Below, one piece after another: positions 1 to 9,617 of a DNA stretch of 64,000 bases. The number at the start of each line of letters is the position of its first letter. Within the stretch, counting starts at the first letter, position 1. The stretch comes from Isoptericola peretonis. Its GTDB lineage: Bacteria > Actinomycetota > Actinomycetes > Actinomycetales > Cellulomonadaceae. The stretch covers positions 124,001 to 188,000 of the forward strand of contig JALQCY010000001.1 in the NCBI GenBank assembly GCA_023241745.1. The letters run 5' to 3'. The notes below the pieces were generated by a model. That model was not told where the DNA came from. It searched no databases and worked only from the letters and a program-made list of their open reading frames with translations. Made by a program: the position numbers and the translations under genes.

Positions 1-1239
<1,239 letters not shown>

Positions 1240-1268
1240 CTACGGTTCTCATTTCCTGGGGGAGGGAT

Positions 1269-1287
1269 GGGCCCGTCAATCGGGCCC
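1269..1287 (-). terminator. Hairpin between the BCCT gene and typA
   Basis: GGGCCCG, a five-base loop TCAAT, then CGGGCCC: a perfect 7-bp stem in the 56-base gap after the BCCT stop codon and before typA. There is no T-tract. It could terminate the BCCT transcript or be a leader hairpin for typA. Confidence 0.4.
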
Positions 1288-1295
1288 CTACCATC

Positions 1296-3023
1296 CTACC
1301 CGCCCGGTCCAGGCGTCTCGTCCGCGTCCTTCGGCCCGCCCCGTCCGCCCGGTCCGGGGGCCCTCGGGTCCCGTCGTCGCGGCACGCGCAGGCGCAGCGC
1401 CCCGGGCGCGGGCGGCAGCACGTCCTCCCAGCGGCCCGCGAGCGTGGTCGCCACCTTCTCGGTGACGTGCTCCGTGAGCTGCTGCCGCGCCGCGCGCCGC
1501 TCGGCGCGCACGATCTGCCGGTGCTCCGTACTGAGCTCCTTGACGATCGAGACGGCCATGCCGATGAGCACCACGGAGAACGGCAGGGCGATGAGGATCG
1601 CCGCGGTCTGCAGCGCCTGGAGGCCGCCCGCGAGGAGCAGGGCCGCAGCGACGAGGCCCTGGAGGACCGCCCAGAACAGCCGGCTCCACAGCGGCGGGTT
1701 CGGGTTGCCGCCGTTGGCGAGCATGTCGACGACGAAGGAGCCGGAGTCGGACGACGTCACGAAGAAGACCACGACCAGCACGATCCCCGCGACGGCGAGC
1801 CACGTGCCCCCGCTCGGAAGGCTCGCGAAGAGCTGGAACATCGCGGTGTCGGTGTTCACCTCTCCGGTCGCGGGGTCCAGCATGCTGCCGGGCTGCGTCA
1901 TCTCCTGGTGCAGCCCCGCGCCCCCGAACACGCTGAACCAGATCGTGGCGACCGCCATCGGGACGGCGAGCGTGCCGAGCACGAACTCGCGCACCGTGCG
2001 ACCCCGCGAGATGCGCGCGATGAAGACGCCCACGAAGGGCGCCCAGGAGATCCACCAGCCCCAGTAGAAGATCGTCCAGCTCGACTCCCAGGCGAGGCCC
2101 TCGTCACCACGGAAGGCGAGCGTGTCGAACGTCAGCTGGACCACGTTGGCGAAGTAATAGCCGAACGACTGCACCCAGCTGCGCAGCAGGAACAGCGTCG
2201 GGCCCAGCACCAGCACGACTGCCAGCACCACGCCGGCCAGCATCATGTTGCCGTTCGACAGCCACTTGATGCCCTTGGAGAGCCCCGACGCCACGGACAG
2301 CGCCGCGAGGCCGGAGATGGCCGCGATCAGGCCGATCTCGAGGGCCGTGCTGGGCTCGACCACGTCGAGGTAGCCCAGCCCGTGCGCCACCTGCAGGACG
2401 CCGAGGCCGAGCGACGTGGCGACGCCGAAGACCGTGCCGATGATGGCGACGATGTCGATGACGTTCCCCAGCCAGCCCTTGACCCGGTCGCCCAGGAGCG
2501 GCTCGAGCGCCCAGCGGATCGACACCGGACGGCCCTTGCGGTGGATGGCGTACGCGAGCGCGAGGCCCGCCACCACGTAGATCGCCCAGGCGTGGAAGCC
2601 CCAGTGCACGTAGGTCTGGCTGATCGCTGCCTGGGCCAGCGACGCGTCGTCGCCGGTGACGCCGGGCTTCGGGCTGACGAAGTGGGACAGCGGTTCCGAG
2701 ACCCCGTAATAGACGAGACCGATGCCCATACCGGTCGCGAACAGCATCGAGAACCACACCGGCAGCTTGAAGTCGGGAGCCCCGTCGTCGGGCCCGAGCA
2801 CGATGTCGCCGAACCGGCTCAGCCCCATCCAGACGGCGAAGATCACGAAGGCCGCGACGAGCAGCACGTAGTACCAGCCGAAGGCTCCGATCACCTCGGA
2901 CTGGAGGGTGTTCATGACCGCGGTCGTCGCGTCCGTCGCGAAGACCGCGAACAGGACGAACAGCAGGATGATTCCTGCTGCCGGATAGAAGACCCCGCGG
3001 GCCAGCGTCGACGCCCCTGCCAT
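1296..3023 (-). CDS. BCCT family transporter, glycine betaine/choline type
   Basis: Secondary carrier of the betaine-choline-carnitine family, 575 residues and about 12 membrane spans, expected to import a quaternary ammonium osmolyte. The glycine-rich motif GMGIGL (about residues 98-103, followed by VYYGVSEP) is the version found in sodium-coupled betaine carriers such as BetP; proton- or antiport-type members differ here. The tryptophan-rich segment FYWGWWISWAPFVGVFIAR is the family signature. The C-terminal tail is long and charged (VKELSTEHRQIVRAERR...), which in BetP senses osmotic stress. The ATG at 3023 is preferred because GAAGGTGAG lies just upstream; an ATG at 3068 would add 15 residues. 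Substrate is inferred from the family. Confidence 0.9.
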   Translation of the reverse strand: MAGASTLARGVFYPAAGIILLFVLFAVFATDATTAVMNTLQSEVIGAFGWYYVLLVAAFVIFAVWMGLSRFGDIVLGPDDGAPDFKLPVWFSMLFATGMGIGLVYYGVSEPLSHFVSPKPGVTGDDASLAQAAISQTYVHWGFHAWAIYVVAGLALAYAIHRKGRPVSIRWALEPLLGDRVKGWLGNVIDIVAIIGTVFGVATSLGLGVLQVAHGLGYLDVVEPSTALEIGLIAAISGLAALSVASGLSKGIKWLSNGNMMLAGVVLAVVLVLGPTLFLLRSWVQSFGYYFANVVQLTFDTLAFRGDEGLAWESSWTIFYWGWWISWAPFVGVFIARISRGRTVREFVLGTLAVPMAVATIWFSVFGGAGLHQEMTQPGSMLDPATGEVNTDTAMFQLFASLPSGGTWLAVAGIVLVVVFFVTSSDSGSFVVDMLANGGNPNPPLWSRLFWAVLQGLVAAALLLAGGLQALQTAAILIALPFSVVLIGMAVSIVKELSTEHRQIVRAERRAARQQLTEHVTEKVATTLAGRWEDVLPPAPGALRLRVPRRRDPRAPGPGGRGGPKDADETPGPGG

Positions 3024-3086
3024 GAGGCTCACCTTCGCCCCGTGGGAACGGGTCGGCAAACGGAACATGCGTGGAGGCACGACAGA

Positions 3087-3117
3087 GGCCGGTGGACGAC
3101 CTGGTCGTCCACCGGCC
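3087..3117 (-). terminator. Strong terminator of the peptide ABC importer operon
   Basis: Perfect inverted repeat with 14-bp arms (GGCCGGTGGACGAC and its complement) around a three-base CTG loop, lying 22 bases after the stop codon of the fused ATPase gene. There is no clear U-tract, as is common in actinobacteria. Confidence 0.8.
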
Positions 3118-3138
3118 CCCGTCGGGACGTGCGGCGCG

Positions 3139-4917
3139 TCAGCCCGCGATCGCGACACCCTCCAGCCCGGCACCGGGGATGGCGGCGAGCAGGTCGCGCG
3201 TGTACTGCTCGCGCGGGTTGTCGAAGACCTCGTCCGTGGTGGCCTGCTCGACCACCTTCCCGGTCTGCATCACGACCACCGAGTCGGCGATCTGCCGCAC
3301 CACCGCGAGGTCGTGGGTGATGAACAGGTACGACAGGCCCAGCTCCCTCTGGAGATCTCCCAGCAGGTCGAGGATCTGCGCCTGGACGAGCACGTCGAGG
3401 GCGGACACCGCCTCGTCGAGCACGACCACCTCGGGCTGCAGCGCGAGCGCCCGGGCGATGGCGATGCGCTGACGCTGGCCGCCGGAGAGCTCGTTCGGGA
3501 ACCGCCGCATCGCCGACTGGGGCAGCGACACCAGGTCGAGCAGCTCGCGCACCCGCTTCTCGCGCGCCTTCTTGCTGCCCACCCGGTGCAGGGCCAGCGG
3601 TTCCTCGATCGACCGGTAGATCGAGTAGGTCGGGTCGAGCGAGCCGTACGGGTTCTGGAACACCGGCTGGATGCGCCGACGGAACGCGAACGCCTCCTTG
3701 GTGGACAGGCTCGCGATGTCCGTGCCGTCGAACTCGACGACGCCCGAGGTGGGCTCGAGGAGACCGAGCACCATGTTGGCCGCCGTGGACTTGCCGGACC
3801 CCGACTCCCCCACCAGCGCGAGCGTGTGCCCGCGCTTGAGGGTGAAGCTCACGTCGTCGACGGCCTTGAAGTCCGCCGACGCCCCCGGGCGCCCGCCACG
3901 GATGGTGAACACCTTGGTGAGGTTCTTCGCCACCACGATGTCGGCCGGTGCCGCCCCGCGCTCCACGCGGGGCACCGTGGCGTCGAGGTCGGGCGCCAGC
4001 AGCTCGTCGGACTCCTGGCCCCGCTCGTGCGCCACCTGGATACGACGGGACGCGAGCGAGGGCGCCGAGGCGACGAGGCGCTGGGTGTACGGGTGCTGCG
4101 GGTTCGCGAGGATCTGCCGGGCGGGACCCGACTCCACGACGCGCCCCTTGAACATCACGACGAGGTGCTCGGCACGCTCGGCGGCCAGGCCCAGGTCGTG
4201 GGTGATGAACAGGACGGCCGTGCCGAGCTCCTGCGTGAGCACCTCGAGGTGGTCGAGGATCTGCCGCTGCACCGTCACGTCCAGGGCCGACGTCGGCTCG
4301 TCGGCGATGAGGAGCTTCGGCCGGGAGGCCAGCCCGATCGCGATGAGCGAGCGCTGACGCATGCCGCCCGAGAACTCGTGCGGGTACTGCCGGGCCCGCC
4401 GCTCGGCGTCGGGCAGCCCCGCCTCCTGGAGCAGGCCGGCGACCCGATCCTTGCGCTCCCGCTTGCCGCCCTCGAAGCCGTTGGCCTTGAGGGCCTCCTC
4501 GATCTGGGTGCCGATCCGCCACACCGGGTTGAGGTTGGACATCGGGTCCTGCGGGACGAGACCGATGTCCCGGCCGCGCATCGCCTCCATCTCCGTGCGG
4601 GGCAGCCCCACGATCTCGCGACCGTCGAACTTGATGCTGCCGCCCGTGACCTTGCCGGTCCCCGGCAGCAGGTCGATCACGGCATGCGCCGTGGTCGACT
4701 TGCCGGAGCCCGACTCGCCGACGATCGCGACGGACTGGCCCGGGTACACGGTGATGTCCGCGCCGCGGACGGCGTGGACCACGCCCTCCGAGGTGTTGAA
4801 GGACACCTCGAGGTCGCGGATCTCGAGGAGCGGCTTGTCGGTGCCGGCCTCGTAGGTACGGCCGTCGCCCTCACCGACGGGCAGGTTGCCGTTCGTCACT
4901 GGGAACTGAGTCGTCAT
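3139..4917 (-). CDS. Peptide/nickel-type ABC importer, fused double ATPase (DppD-DppF fusion)
   Basis: A single 592-residue protein carries both nucleotide-binding domains of an oligopeptide/dipeptide ABC importer. Domain 1 has Walker A GESGSGKST at 67-75, signature SGGMRQR at 183-189 and Walker B LLIADEPTSALD near 202-213. After it comes the oligopeptide-transporter C-terminal segment (NPQHPYTQRLVASAPSL, about 272-288). Domain 2 has Walker A GESGSGKST at 370-378, the signature LSGGQRQR and Walker B VVVLDEAVSALD, where the usual DEPTSALD is DEAVSALD. The catalytic Asp-Glu pair is kept. ATG at 4917 overlaps the upstream permease by ATGA, so the two are translationally coupled. It is the last gene of the operon. 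Confidence 0.93.
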   Translation of the reverse strand: MTTQFPVTNGNLPVGEGDGRTYEAGTDKPLLEIRDLEVSFNTSEGVVHAVRGADITVYPGQSVAIVGESGSGKSTTAHAVIDLLPGTGKVTGGSIKFDGREIVGLPRTEMEAMRGRDIGLVPQDPMSNLNPVWRIGTQIEEALKANGFEGGKRERKDRVAGLLQEAGLPDAERRARQYPHEFSGGMRQRSLIAIGLASRPKLLIADEPTSALDVTVQRQILDHLEVLTQELGTAVLFITHDLGLAAERAEHLVVMFKGRVVESGPARQILANPQHPYTQRLVASAPSLASRRIQVAHERGQESDELLAPDLDATVPRVERGAAPADIVVAKNLTKVFTIRGGRPGASADFKAVDDVSFTLKRGHTLALVGESGSGKSTAANMVLGLLEPTSGVVEFDGTDIASLSTKEAFAFRRRIQPVFQNPYGSLDPTYSIYRSIEEPLALHRVGSKKAREKRVRELLDLVSLPQSAMRRFPNELSGGQRQRIAIARALALQPEVVVLDEAVSALDVLVQAQILDLLGDLQRELGLSYLFITHDLAVVRQIADSVVVMQTGKVVEQATTDEVFDNPREQYTRDLLAAIPGAGLEGVAIAG

Positions 4918-5891
4918 CGCTTCCGTGCCTTCGGGTCGAGGGCGTCGCGCACGACGTCGCCCATCATGATGAAGCCGAGCACCGTGAGGGCGAGGCCCGC
5001 GGCCGGGTAGAAGAGGATCTCCGGGGCCTGGCGGATCGCCCGCTGGGCCTGCGCGATGTCCCCGCCCCACGACACGGTGCTGGGCGGAAGGCCGATGCCG
5101 AGGAAGCTCAGCGTGGCCTCCGCGACGATGAACGTGCCCAGCGCGACCGTCGCGTACACGATGATCGGCGCCGCCGAGTTGGGCAGCACGTGCCTCAGCA
5201 GGATCCGGCCGCGCCCCATGCCGAGCGAGCGGGCGGCCGTGACGAACTCGTTGTTCTTCACGGACAACACGGTGCCGCGGGTGATCCGGGCGATCGACGT
5301 CCACCCGAAGGAGGCCAGCACCAGGGCCACGGTGAAGCTGGTCCGGTTCGTCGTGATCGACATGATGACGATGGCGGCCAGCACCAGCGGGATCGCGAAG
5401 AAGATGTCGGTGATGCGCGACAGGACGACGTCGAACCAGCCGGCGTAGTACCCGGCGACCGAACCCATGATCGTGCCGATGATCACGACCATCGCCGTGG
5501 ACATCACGCCCACGAGCACGGACGCGCGGGCGCCGTAGATGGTGCGCGCGTAGATGTCGCAGCCCTGCTTGTCGAAGCCGAACGGGTGCCCGGGCTCGGG
5601 TCCCGCGAGCGACTTGGCCAGCTCGCAGTCGAAGCGCGGGTGCACGGACGTGAACCAGCCCGGGAAGGCCGCCACCGTGATGACCAGCAGGATGATCGCG
5701 GCCGCGACCCAGAACATCGGGCGGCGGCGCATCTGGAGCCACGCGTCGCGCCACAGGCTGGTGGGTGCCGCGTCCGACTTGACCGCGTCGACGGCACCCA
5801 GGCCGCCCTCGTCGACCTCGGCGGCGAAGTGCTCCTGCCCGGGGCGCGGTCGCCGCCCGCCGGGCACGGTCTCGTAACGGTTCTCAGGCAT
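4914..5891 (-). CDS. Peptide ABC importer permease, DppC/OppC type
   Basis: Inner-membrane subunit of the peptide importer, 325 residues. It has a cytoplasmic N-terminus of about 55 residues, then a membrane span (FWVAAAIILLVITVAAFPGW), the OppC N-terminal region, and five further spans. The coupling loop contains EFVTAARSLGMGRGRILLRHVLPNS, the EAA motif that contacts the ATPase. It overlaps the upstream DppB-type gene by 8 bases and the downstream ATPase gene by 4, so expression is coupled. The ATG at 5891 is the only start consistent with the overlap. Confidence 0.93.
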   Translation of the reverse strand: MPENRYETVPGGRRPRPGQEHFAAEVDEGGLGAVDAVKSDAAPTSLWRDAWLQMRRRPMFWVAAAIILLVITVAAFPGWFTSVHPRFDCELAKSLAGPEPGHPFGFDKQGCDIYARTIYGARASVLVGVMSTAMVVIIGTIMGSVAGYYAGWFDVVLSRITDIFFAIPLVLAAIVIMSITTNRTSFTVALVLASFGWTSIARITRGTVLSVKNNEFVTAARSLGMGRGRILLRHVLPNSAAPIIVYATVALGTFIVAEATLSFLGIGLPPSTVSWGGDIAQAQRAIRQAPEILFYPAAGLALTVLGFIMMGDVVRDALDPKARKR

Positions 5892-6810
5892 AACGGATCC
5901 TCGGGTCGAGGGCGGCGTAGAGGAGGTCGACGAGCAGGTTCGCCAGGATGTAGACGATGACCAGCACGGTCGTGAGCGAGACGACGGTGACGTTCTCGCC
6001 GCGGATGATCGCCTGGTAGAGCGTCCCCCCGACGCCGTTGATGTTGAAGATGCCCTCCGTCACGATGGCGCCACCCATGAGGTTGCCGAGGTCGGCGCCC
6101 AGGAACGTGACGACGGGGATGAGCGAGTTGCGCAGCACGTGGCGGCCGGTGACCTGCGTGCGACGCAGGCCCTTGGCGCGGGCGGTGCGCACGTAGTCGG
6201 CGCTGAGGTTCTCGGCGACCGACGTGCGGGTGAGTCTCAGCACGTAGGCGAACGACGTCGCGGCCAGCACGATCGCCGGTAGCAGGAGGCTGTAGAAGTT
6301 CGGGTCGCGGCCGACGGTCACGGGGAACCAGCCGAGCTTGACGCCCATGACGAACTGCAGCACGAAGCCGATGACGAACGTCGGGACGGAGATGACCAGC
6401 AGGCTGATCACCAGCACCGTGCCGTCGAACCAGCCGCCCTTGCGCATCCCGGCGATGAGGCCGAAGACGATGCCGAAGACGGCCTCGATGACGAGAGCCA
6501 TGATCGCGAGCTGGAACGTCACCGGCAGCGCCGCCGCGATGACGTCCATGATCTCCTGACCACGGAAGTCGATGCCGAAGTCGAGCGTGAACACGCCCTT
6601 GAGGAAGAGCAGGTACTGCACGATGAACGGCTCGTTGAGGTTGTACTGCTCGCGGATCTGGGCCTGCACGGCCTCGGGGAGGCCGCGCTCCCCGCCCAGG
6701 CCGGCGACCGGGTCACCGGGCCGCAGGAACACGAGTGCGTAGAGCAGGAGCGTCGCTCCCAGGAACACAGGGATCACCTGTAGGAGCCTGCGTCCGAGAT
6801 ACCAGAGCAT
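5884..6810 (-). CDS. Peptide ABC importer permease, DppB/OppB type
   Basis: Inner-membrane subunit, 308 residues, beginning MLWYLGRRLLQVIPVFLGAT, the conserved DppB/OppB first span. The EAA loop reads YVRTARAKGLRRTQVTGRHVLRNS. The ATG at 6810 has GAGGAGAC eight bases upstream; an open frame continues 39 codons further upstream but without a ribosome site. The 187 bases between this gene and the binding-protein gene hold two strong hairpins, so the permease genes are probably expressed at a lower level than the binding protein. Confidence 0.93.
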   Translation of the reverse strand: MLWYLGRRLLQVIPVFLGATLLLYALVFLRPGDPVAGLGGERGLPEAVQAQIREQYNLNEPFIVQYLLFLKGVFTLDFGIDFRGQEIMDVIAAALPVTFQLAIMALVIEAVFGIVFGLIAGMRKGGWFDGTVLVISLLVISVPTFVIGFVLQFVMGVKLGWFPVTVGRDPNFYSLLLPAIVLAATSFAYVLRLTRTSVAENLSADYVRTARAKGLRRTQVTGRHVLRNSLIPVVTFLGADLGNLMGGAIVTEGIFNINGVGGTLYQAIIRGENVTVVSLTTVLVIVYILANLLVDLLYAALDPRIRYA

Positions 6811-6906
6811 GTGTGTTGTCTCCTCGTTCGCCCCGGGGTTCCCAGGGCCACGGGTTCTAATTCGGGCCTCGTTGCCAGGTCGGTTGCCAGGACAGGAACG
6901 GGGGCA

Positions 6907-6929
6907 GGGTGTGCACCGTCGGCACACCC
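6907..6929 (-). other. Second intercistronic hairpin of the peptide importer operon
   Basis: GGGTGTGC, a seven-base loop, then GCACACCC: a perfect 8-bp stem, 20 bases downstream in the transcript from the terminator-like hairpin at 6949-6981. Together they could stabilise the 3' end of the binding-protein message or act as a second terminator. Confidence 0.45.
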
Positions 6930-6948
6930 CGCCCTCCGAACGTCGGAT

Positions 6949-6981
6949 GGCCGGCCGCGAACCTACCGTACGCGGCCGGCC
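6949..6981 (-). terminator. Terminator-like hairpin after the binding-protein gene
   Basis: Perfect 11-bp stem (GGCCGGCCGCG and complement) around an 11-base loop, 17 bases after the binding-protein stop codon and upstream of the permease genes. Its position suggests partial termination, a common way to make binding protein in excess over permease. Confidence 0.65.
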
Positions 6982-6997
6982 TCCACCGAATCGAGCG

Positions 6998-8677
6998 TCA
7001 CTCCGCCTTGGTCACCGAGTACAGGATCGGGTCGCTGTCCCAGCCGAAGGCGACGTTGTCGACGTCCTCGCCGAAACCACCCGTGGCGTTCTGGTACCAC
7101 AGCGGGATGCCCGGCATGTCACCGAAGAGGATGGTCTGGGCCTCCTGGTACGCCGTGATGGCCGCGTCCGGGTCGGTCGCGCCGTTGCCCTCCTTCAGCT
7201 TGGCGTCGAACTCCTTGTTCGAGTAGCCCATGTCGTTCGAGCCCGCGCCCGTGCCGTAGATCGGGCCGAGGAAGTTGCTCAGCGCCGGGTAGTCGGCCTG
7301 CCAGCCGCCACGGAAGATGCCCTTGATCTGCTCGTTGTCACGCGCGTCGAGGAACTCGTCGAAGGTGGCGTACGGGTCGAACTCGCAGCCGATGCCGAGC
7401 GCGCTACGGACGTTGTTGCAGACGGCGTCCACCCAGGTCTGGTGGTCGGAGTCCGCGTTCGAGGCGATCTGCAGCGTGAAGTCGGCGCCGACCGGGTCCA
7501 TGCCCTCGGCCTCGTCCCACAGCTCCTTGGCCTTCGCGGCGTCGTAGGTGAGCACCTCGTTGCCCTCGACCGTGTCGGACCAGCCGTTGATGACCGGCGA
7601 GGTGAAGTCCTTCGCCGGGGTGCGGGTGCCGTTGTAGATCGTCTCGGTGATCTGGTCACGGTCGATCGCCATGGAGATGGCCTGGCGGCGCAGCACGCCC
7701 GCCTCGCCCTGGAACTCCTTGACGTACTCCGGGACGTTGATGACCTGGATGACGGCCGCGGCCTGGTTGATCGCGCGGTCGCCCAGCTCGTCCTCGAAGG
7801 ACGAGAACGCCGACGAGGGCACGTTCTTGACGATGTCGAGCTGACCGCCGAGGAGGTCGTTGTACGCGGTGTCCTCCTCGGTGTAGGCGACCAGGTCGGC
7901 GCCGCCGTTCTGCGCCTTGCGCTCACCCTGGTAGTCCGGGTTCGGGCGCAGCTCGATGACCTCGTTGTGCACCCAGTTCTCGACCAGGTACGGGCCGTTG
8001 CCGATCGGCGTGTCGGCGAACGAGTCGGGGTTGTCGAAGAACGCCTCCGGCAGCGGCATGAAGGCCGAGTACCCCAGGCGGAGCGGGAAGTCCGACTCGG
8101 GCTGGCTCAGCTTGACCGTGAACTCGGTGTCGCTGACGACCTTGAGGCCGCTCATCGTCTCCGAGGCGGGCTTCTCGCCCTCCTTCGGGCTGCCCTCCGC
8201 GTCCAGCTGGTCCTCGGCGAAGTTCACGTCCGCGAAGCCCTCGATGGGCTCGAAGAAGTAGCTGAGGTTCTGGGCGTTGGGCCCGTAGGCGCCGTAGTTC
8301 CAGGCGTCGACGTAGCTCTGCGCCGTCACCGGCGTGCCGTCGGTGAACTCCCACCCGTCCTTGATGGTGATCGTCCACGTCTGGTTGTCGCTGGAGTCGA
8401 TGGACTCCGCCATGTCGAACTGCGGCTCGCCCTCCGCGTCGTAGTAGACCAGGCCGGCGAAGATGTTCGAGATGGCCATCGAGCCGTTGGTCTCGTTCGT
8501 CATCGTCGGGATGAGCGGGTTCTGCGGCTCGCCGTTCTGCACGGAGATGATCCCGCTGCTCGGGCCGCCCTCGCTGGCCTCGGGGTCGTTGCCCGAGCCG
8601 CCGCCGCACGCGGACAGCAGCAGGGCCGAGGCGAGGGTGAAGGCCCCGATGCCTGCAAGTCGTCGTCGAGGTGTCAC
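6998..8677 (-). CDS. Peptide ABC importer substrate-binding lipoprotein (SBP_bac_5 family)
   Basis: Secreted, lipid-anchored solute-binding protein of the oligopeptide/dipeptide family, 559 residues. The N-terminus is a lipoprotein signal: basic VTPRRRLAG, hydrophobic IGAFTLASALLL, then the lipobox LSAC with the anchor cysteine about residue 24, followed by a flexible GGGSGNDPEASEGG linker. The mature domain has the family features NGEPQNPLIPTMTNET, TWTITIKDGWEFTDGTPVTA (transport motif) and DRDQITETIYNGTRTPA. The GTG start at 8677 has AGGAGGACAC immediately upstream; an upstream open frame of 34 codons would bury the signal peptide and is rejected. First gene of the operon. Which peptide it binds cannot be read from sequence. 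Confidence 0.93.
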   Translation of the reverse strand: MTPRRRLAGIGAFTLASALLLSACGGGSGNDPEASEGGPSSGIISVQNGEPQNPLIPTMTNETNGSMAISNIFAGLVYYDAEGEPQFDMAESIDSSDNQTWTITIKDGWEFTDGTPVTAQSYVDAWNYGAYGPNAQNLSYFFEPIEGFADVNFAEDQLDAEGSPKEGEKPASETMSGLKVVSDTEFTVKLSQPESDFPLRLGYSAFMPLPEAFFDNPDSFADTPIGNGPYLVENWVHNEVIELRPNPDYQGERKAQNGGADLVAYTEEDTAYNDLLGGQLDIVKNVPSSAFSSFEDELGDRAINQAAAVIQVINVPEYVKEFQGEAGVLRRQAISMAIDRDQITETIYNGTRTPAKDFTSPVINGWSDTVEGNEVLTYDAAKAKELWDEAEGMDPVGADFTLQIASNADSDHQTWVDAVCNNVRSALGIGCEFDPYATFDEFLDARDNEQIKGIFRGGWQADYPALSNFLGPIYGTGAGSNDMGYSNKEFDAKLKEGNGATDPDAAITAYQEAQTILFGDMPGIPLWYQNATGGFGEDVDNVAFGWDSDPILYSVTKAE

Positions 8678-8768
8678 GTGTCCTCCTGAGTTGAGTCGCT
8701 CACCGGCGGGGGTCACCCCTCGGTGAGGTGCAGGCGCGTGTGCCCGCGCACTGCACTGTGCGCCGGTG

Positions 8769-8797
8769 AGCCTAGTCACGTATCAGCCCTGGGTCAT
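8769..8797 (-). promoter_or_regulatory. Promoter of the peptide importer operon
   Basis: On the minus strand ATGACC (8792-8797), 17-base spacer, TAGGCT (8769-8774): a fair sigma-70-type pair. It would give a leader of about 85 bases before the GTG at 8677. A small hairpin (GCGCAC, six-base loop, GTGCGC; 8746-8763) lies at the predicted start of the transcript. Confidence 0.5.
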
Positions 8798-8888
8798 ACC
8801 CTTGGTCCGCTTTGCGCCCGTAACCGTGACCAATCCGGTATCTGGCCGCAACCTCCGGGGCATCGACGGCGCCCTGGCACGAACACCG

Positions 8889-9617
8889 TCAGACCGTCAC
8901 CAACCGGCCGTCCCGGACCACCAGCACCCGGTCCGCGAGGGCCACGAGGTCGGGGTCGTGGGTCGCCACCACGGCCGCCACCCCGCGCGAGTGCACGAGG
9001 TCGCGCAGCAGGGTCATGACCCTGCCGGCGGTGGTCGAGTCGAGCTGCCCGGTCGGCTCGTCGGCCAGCAGCACCCGCGGCCTGGCCACCAGGGCGCGGG
9101 CGACGCCCACCCGCTGCTGCTGCCCGCCGGACAGCTCGTACGGGCGCTGGTCGGCATGGTCGGCGAGCCCCACCGCCTCGAGCGCCTCCGCGACACGGGC
9201 GGCACGCTCGGCGGCGTCCACGCGCGCGAGGCGCAGCGGCACCTCCACGTTCTCCGCCGCGGACAGCACCGGGACCAGGCCGAACGACTGGAAGACGAAG
9301 CCGATCTCGCCGCGGCGCACCCCATGCAGGTCGTCCTCCCCGAGGCTGCCGAGCTCCCGCTCGACCGCGCTCGGGCCGCCCGCCGCGGCGGGGTCGGGCC
9401 CGAGGTGCACCGTGCCCGACGTCGGCCGGTCCAGGCCGCCGAGCAGGTGCAGCAGCGTCGACTTGCCGGACCCGGACGGCCCGACGACCACGACCAGCTC
9501 CCCCGCCCCCACCTCGACCGACACGTCCACCAGCGCGTGCACCTCGCTCGCGCCGGAGCCGTAGACGCGGGAGACCCCCGCGGCGCGCAGCACCTGCGCC
9601 GTCGTCGTGACGCTCAT
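8889..9617 (-). CDS. ABC transporter ATPase, LolD/MacB class (second ATPase of the FtsX-type operon)
   Basis: Cytoplasmic ATPase of 242 residues for a type VII (FtsX/MacB-like) ABC system. Walker A GPSGSGKST at about 45-53, signature LSGGQQQR, Walker B VLLADEPTGQLD and the H-loop histidine in VVATHDPDLV. DEPTGxLD is characteristic of the LolD/MacB group. Compared with LolD it has an insertion between Walker A and the Q-loop (DPAAAGGPSAVERELGSLGE). ATG at 9617 overlaps the upstream ATPase gene by ATGA. It is the last gene of a four-gene operon whose first two genes encode large permeases, so two ATPases serve two permeases, possibly as a heteromeric complex. Confidence 0.9.
   Translation of the reverse strand: MSVTTTAQVLRAAGVSRVYGSGASEVHALVDVSVEVGAGELVVVVGPSGSGKSTLLHLLGGLDRPTSGTVHLGPDPAAAGGPSAVERELGSLGEDDLHGVRRGEIGFVFQSFGLVPVLSAAENVEVPLRLARVDAAERAARVAEALEAVGLADHADQRPYELSGGQQQRVGVARALVARPRVLLADEPTGQLDSTTAGRVMTLLRDLVHSRGVAAVVATHDPDLVALADRVLVVRDGRLVTV

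Noticed and set aside
3139..5754. An 871-codon open frame in which the fused ATPase appears to extend 280 codons upstream
   Set aside because: The extra part is an out-of-frame reading of the DppC permease gene (arginine-rich, no membrane spans), and the ATG at 4917 in the ATGA overlap gives a normal protein.
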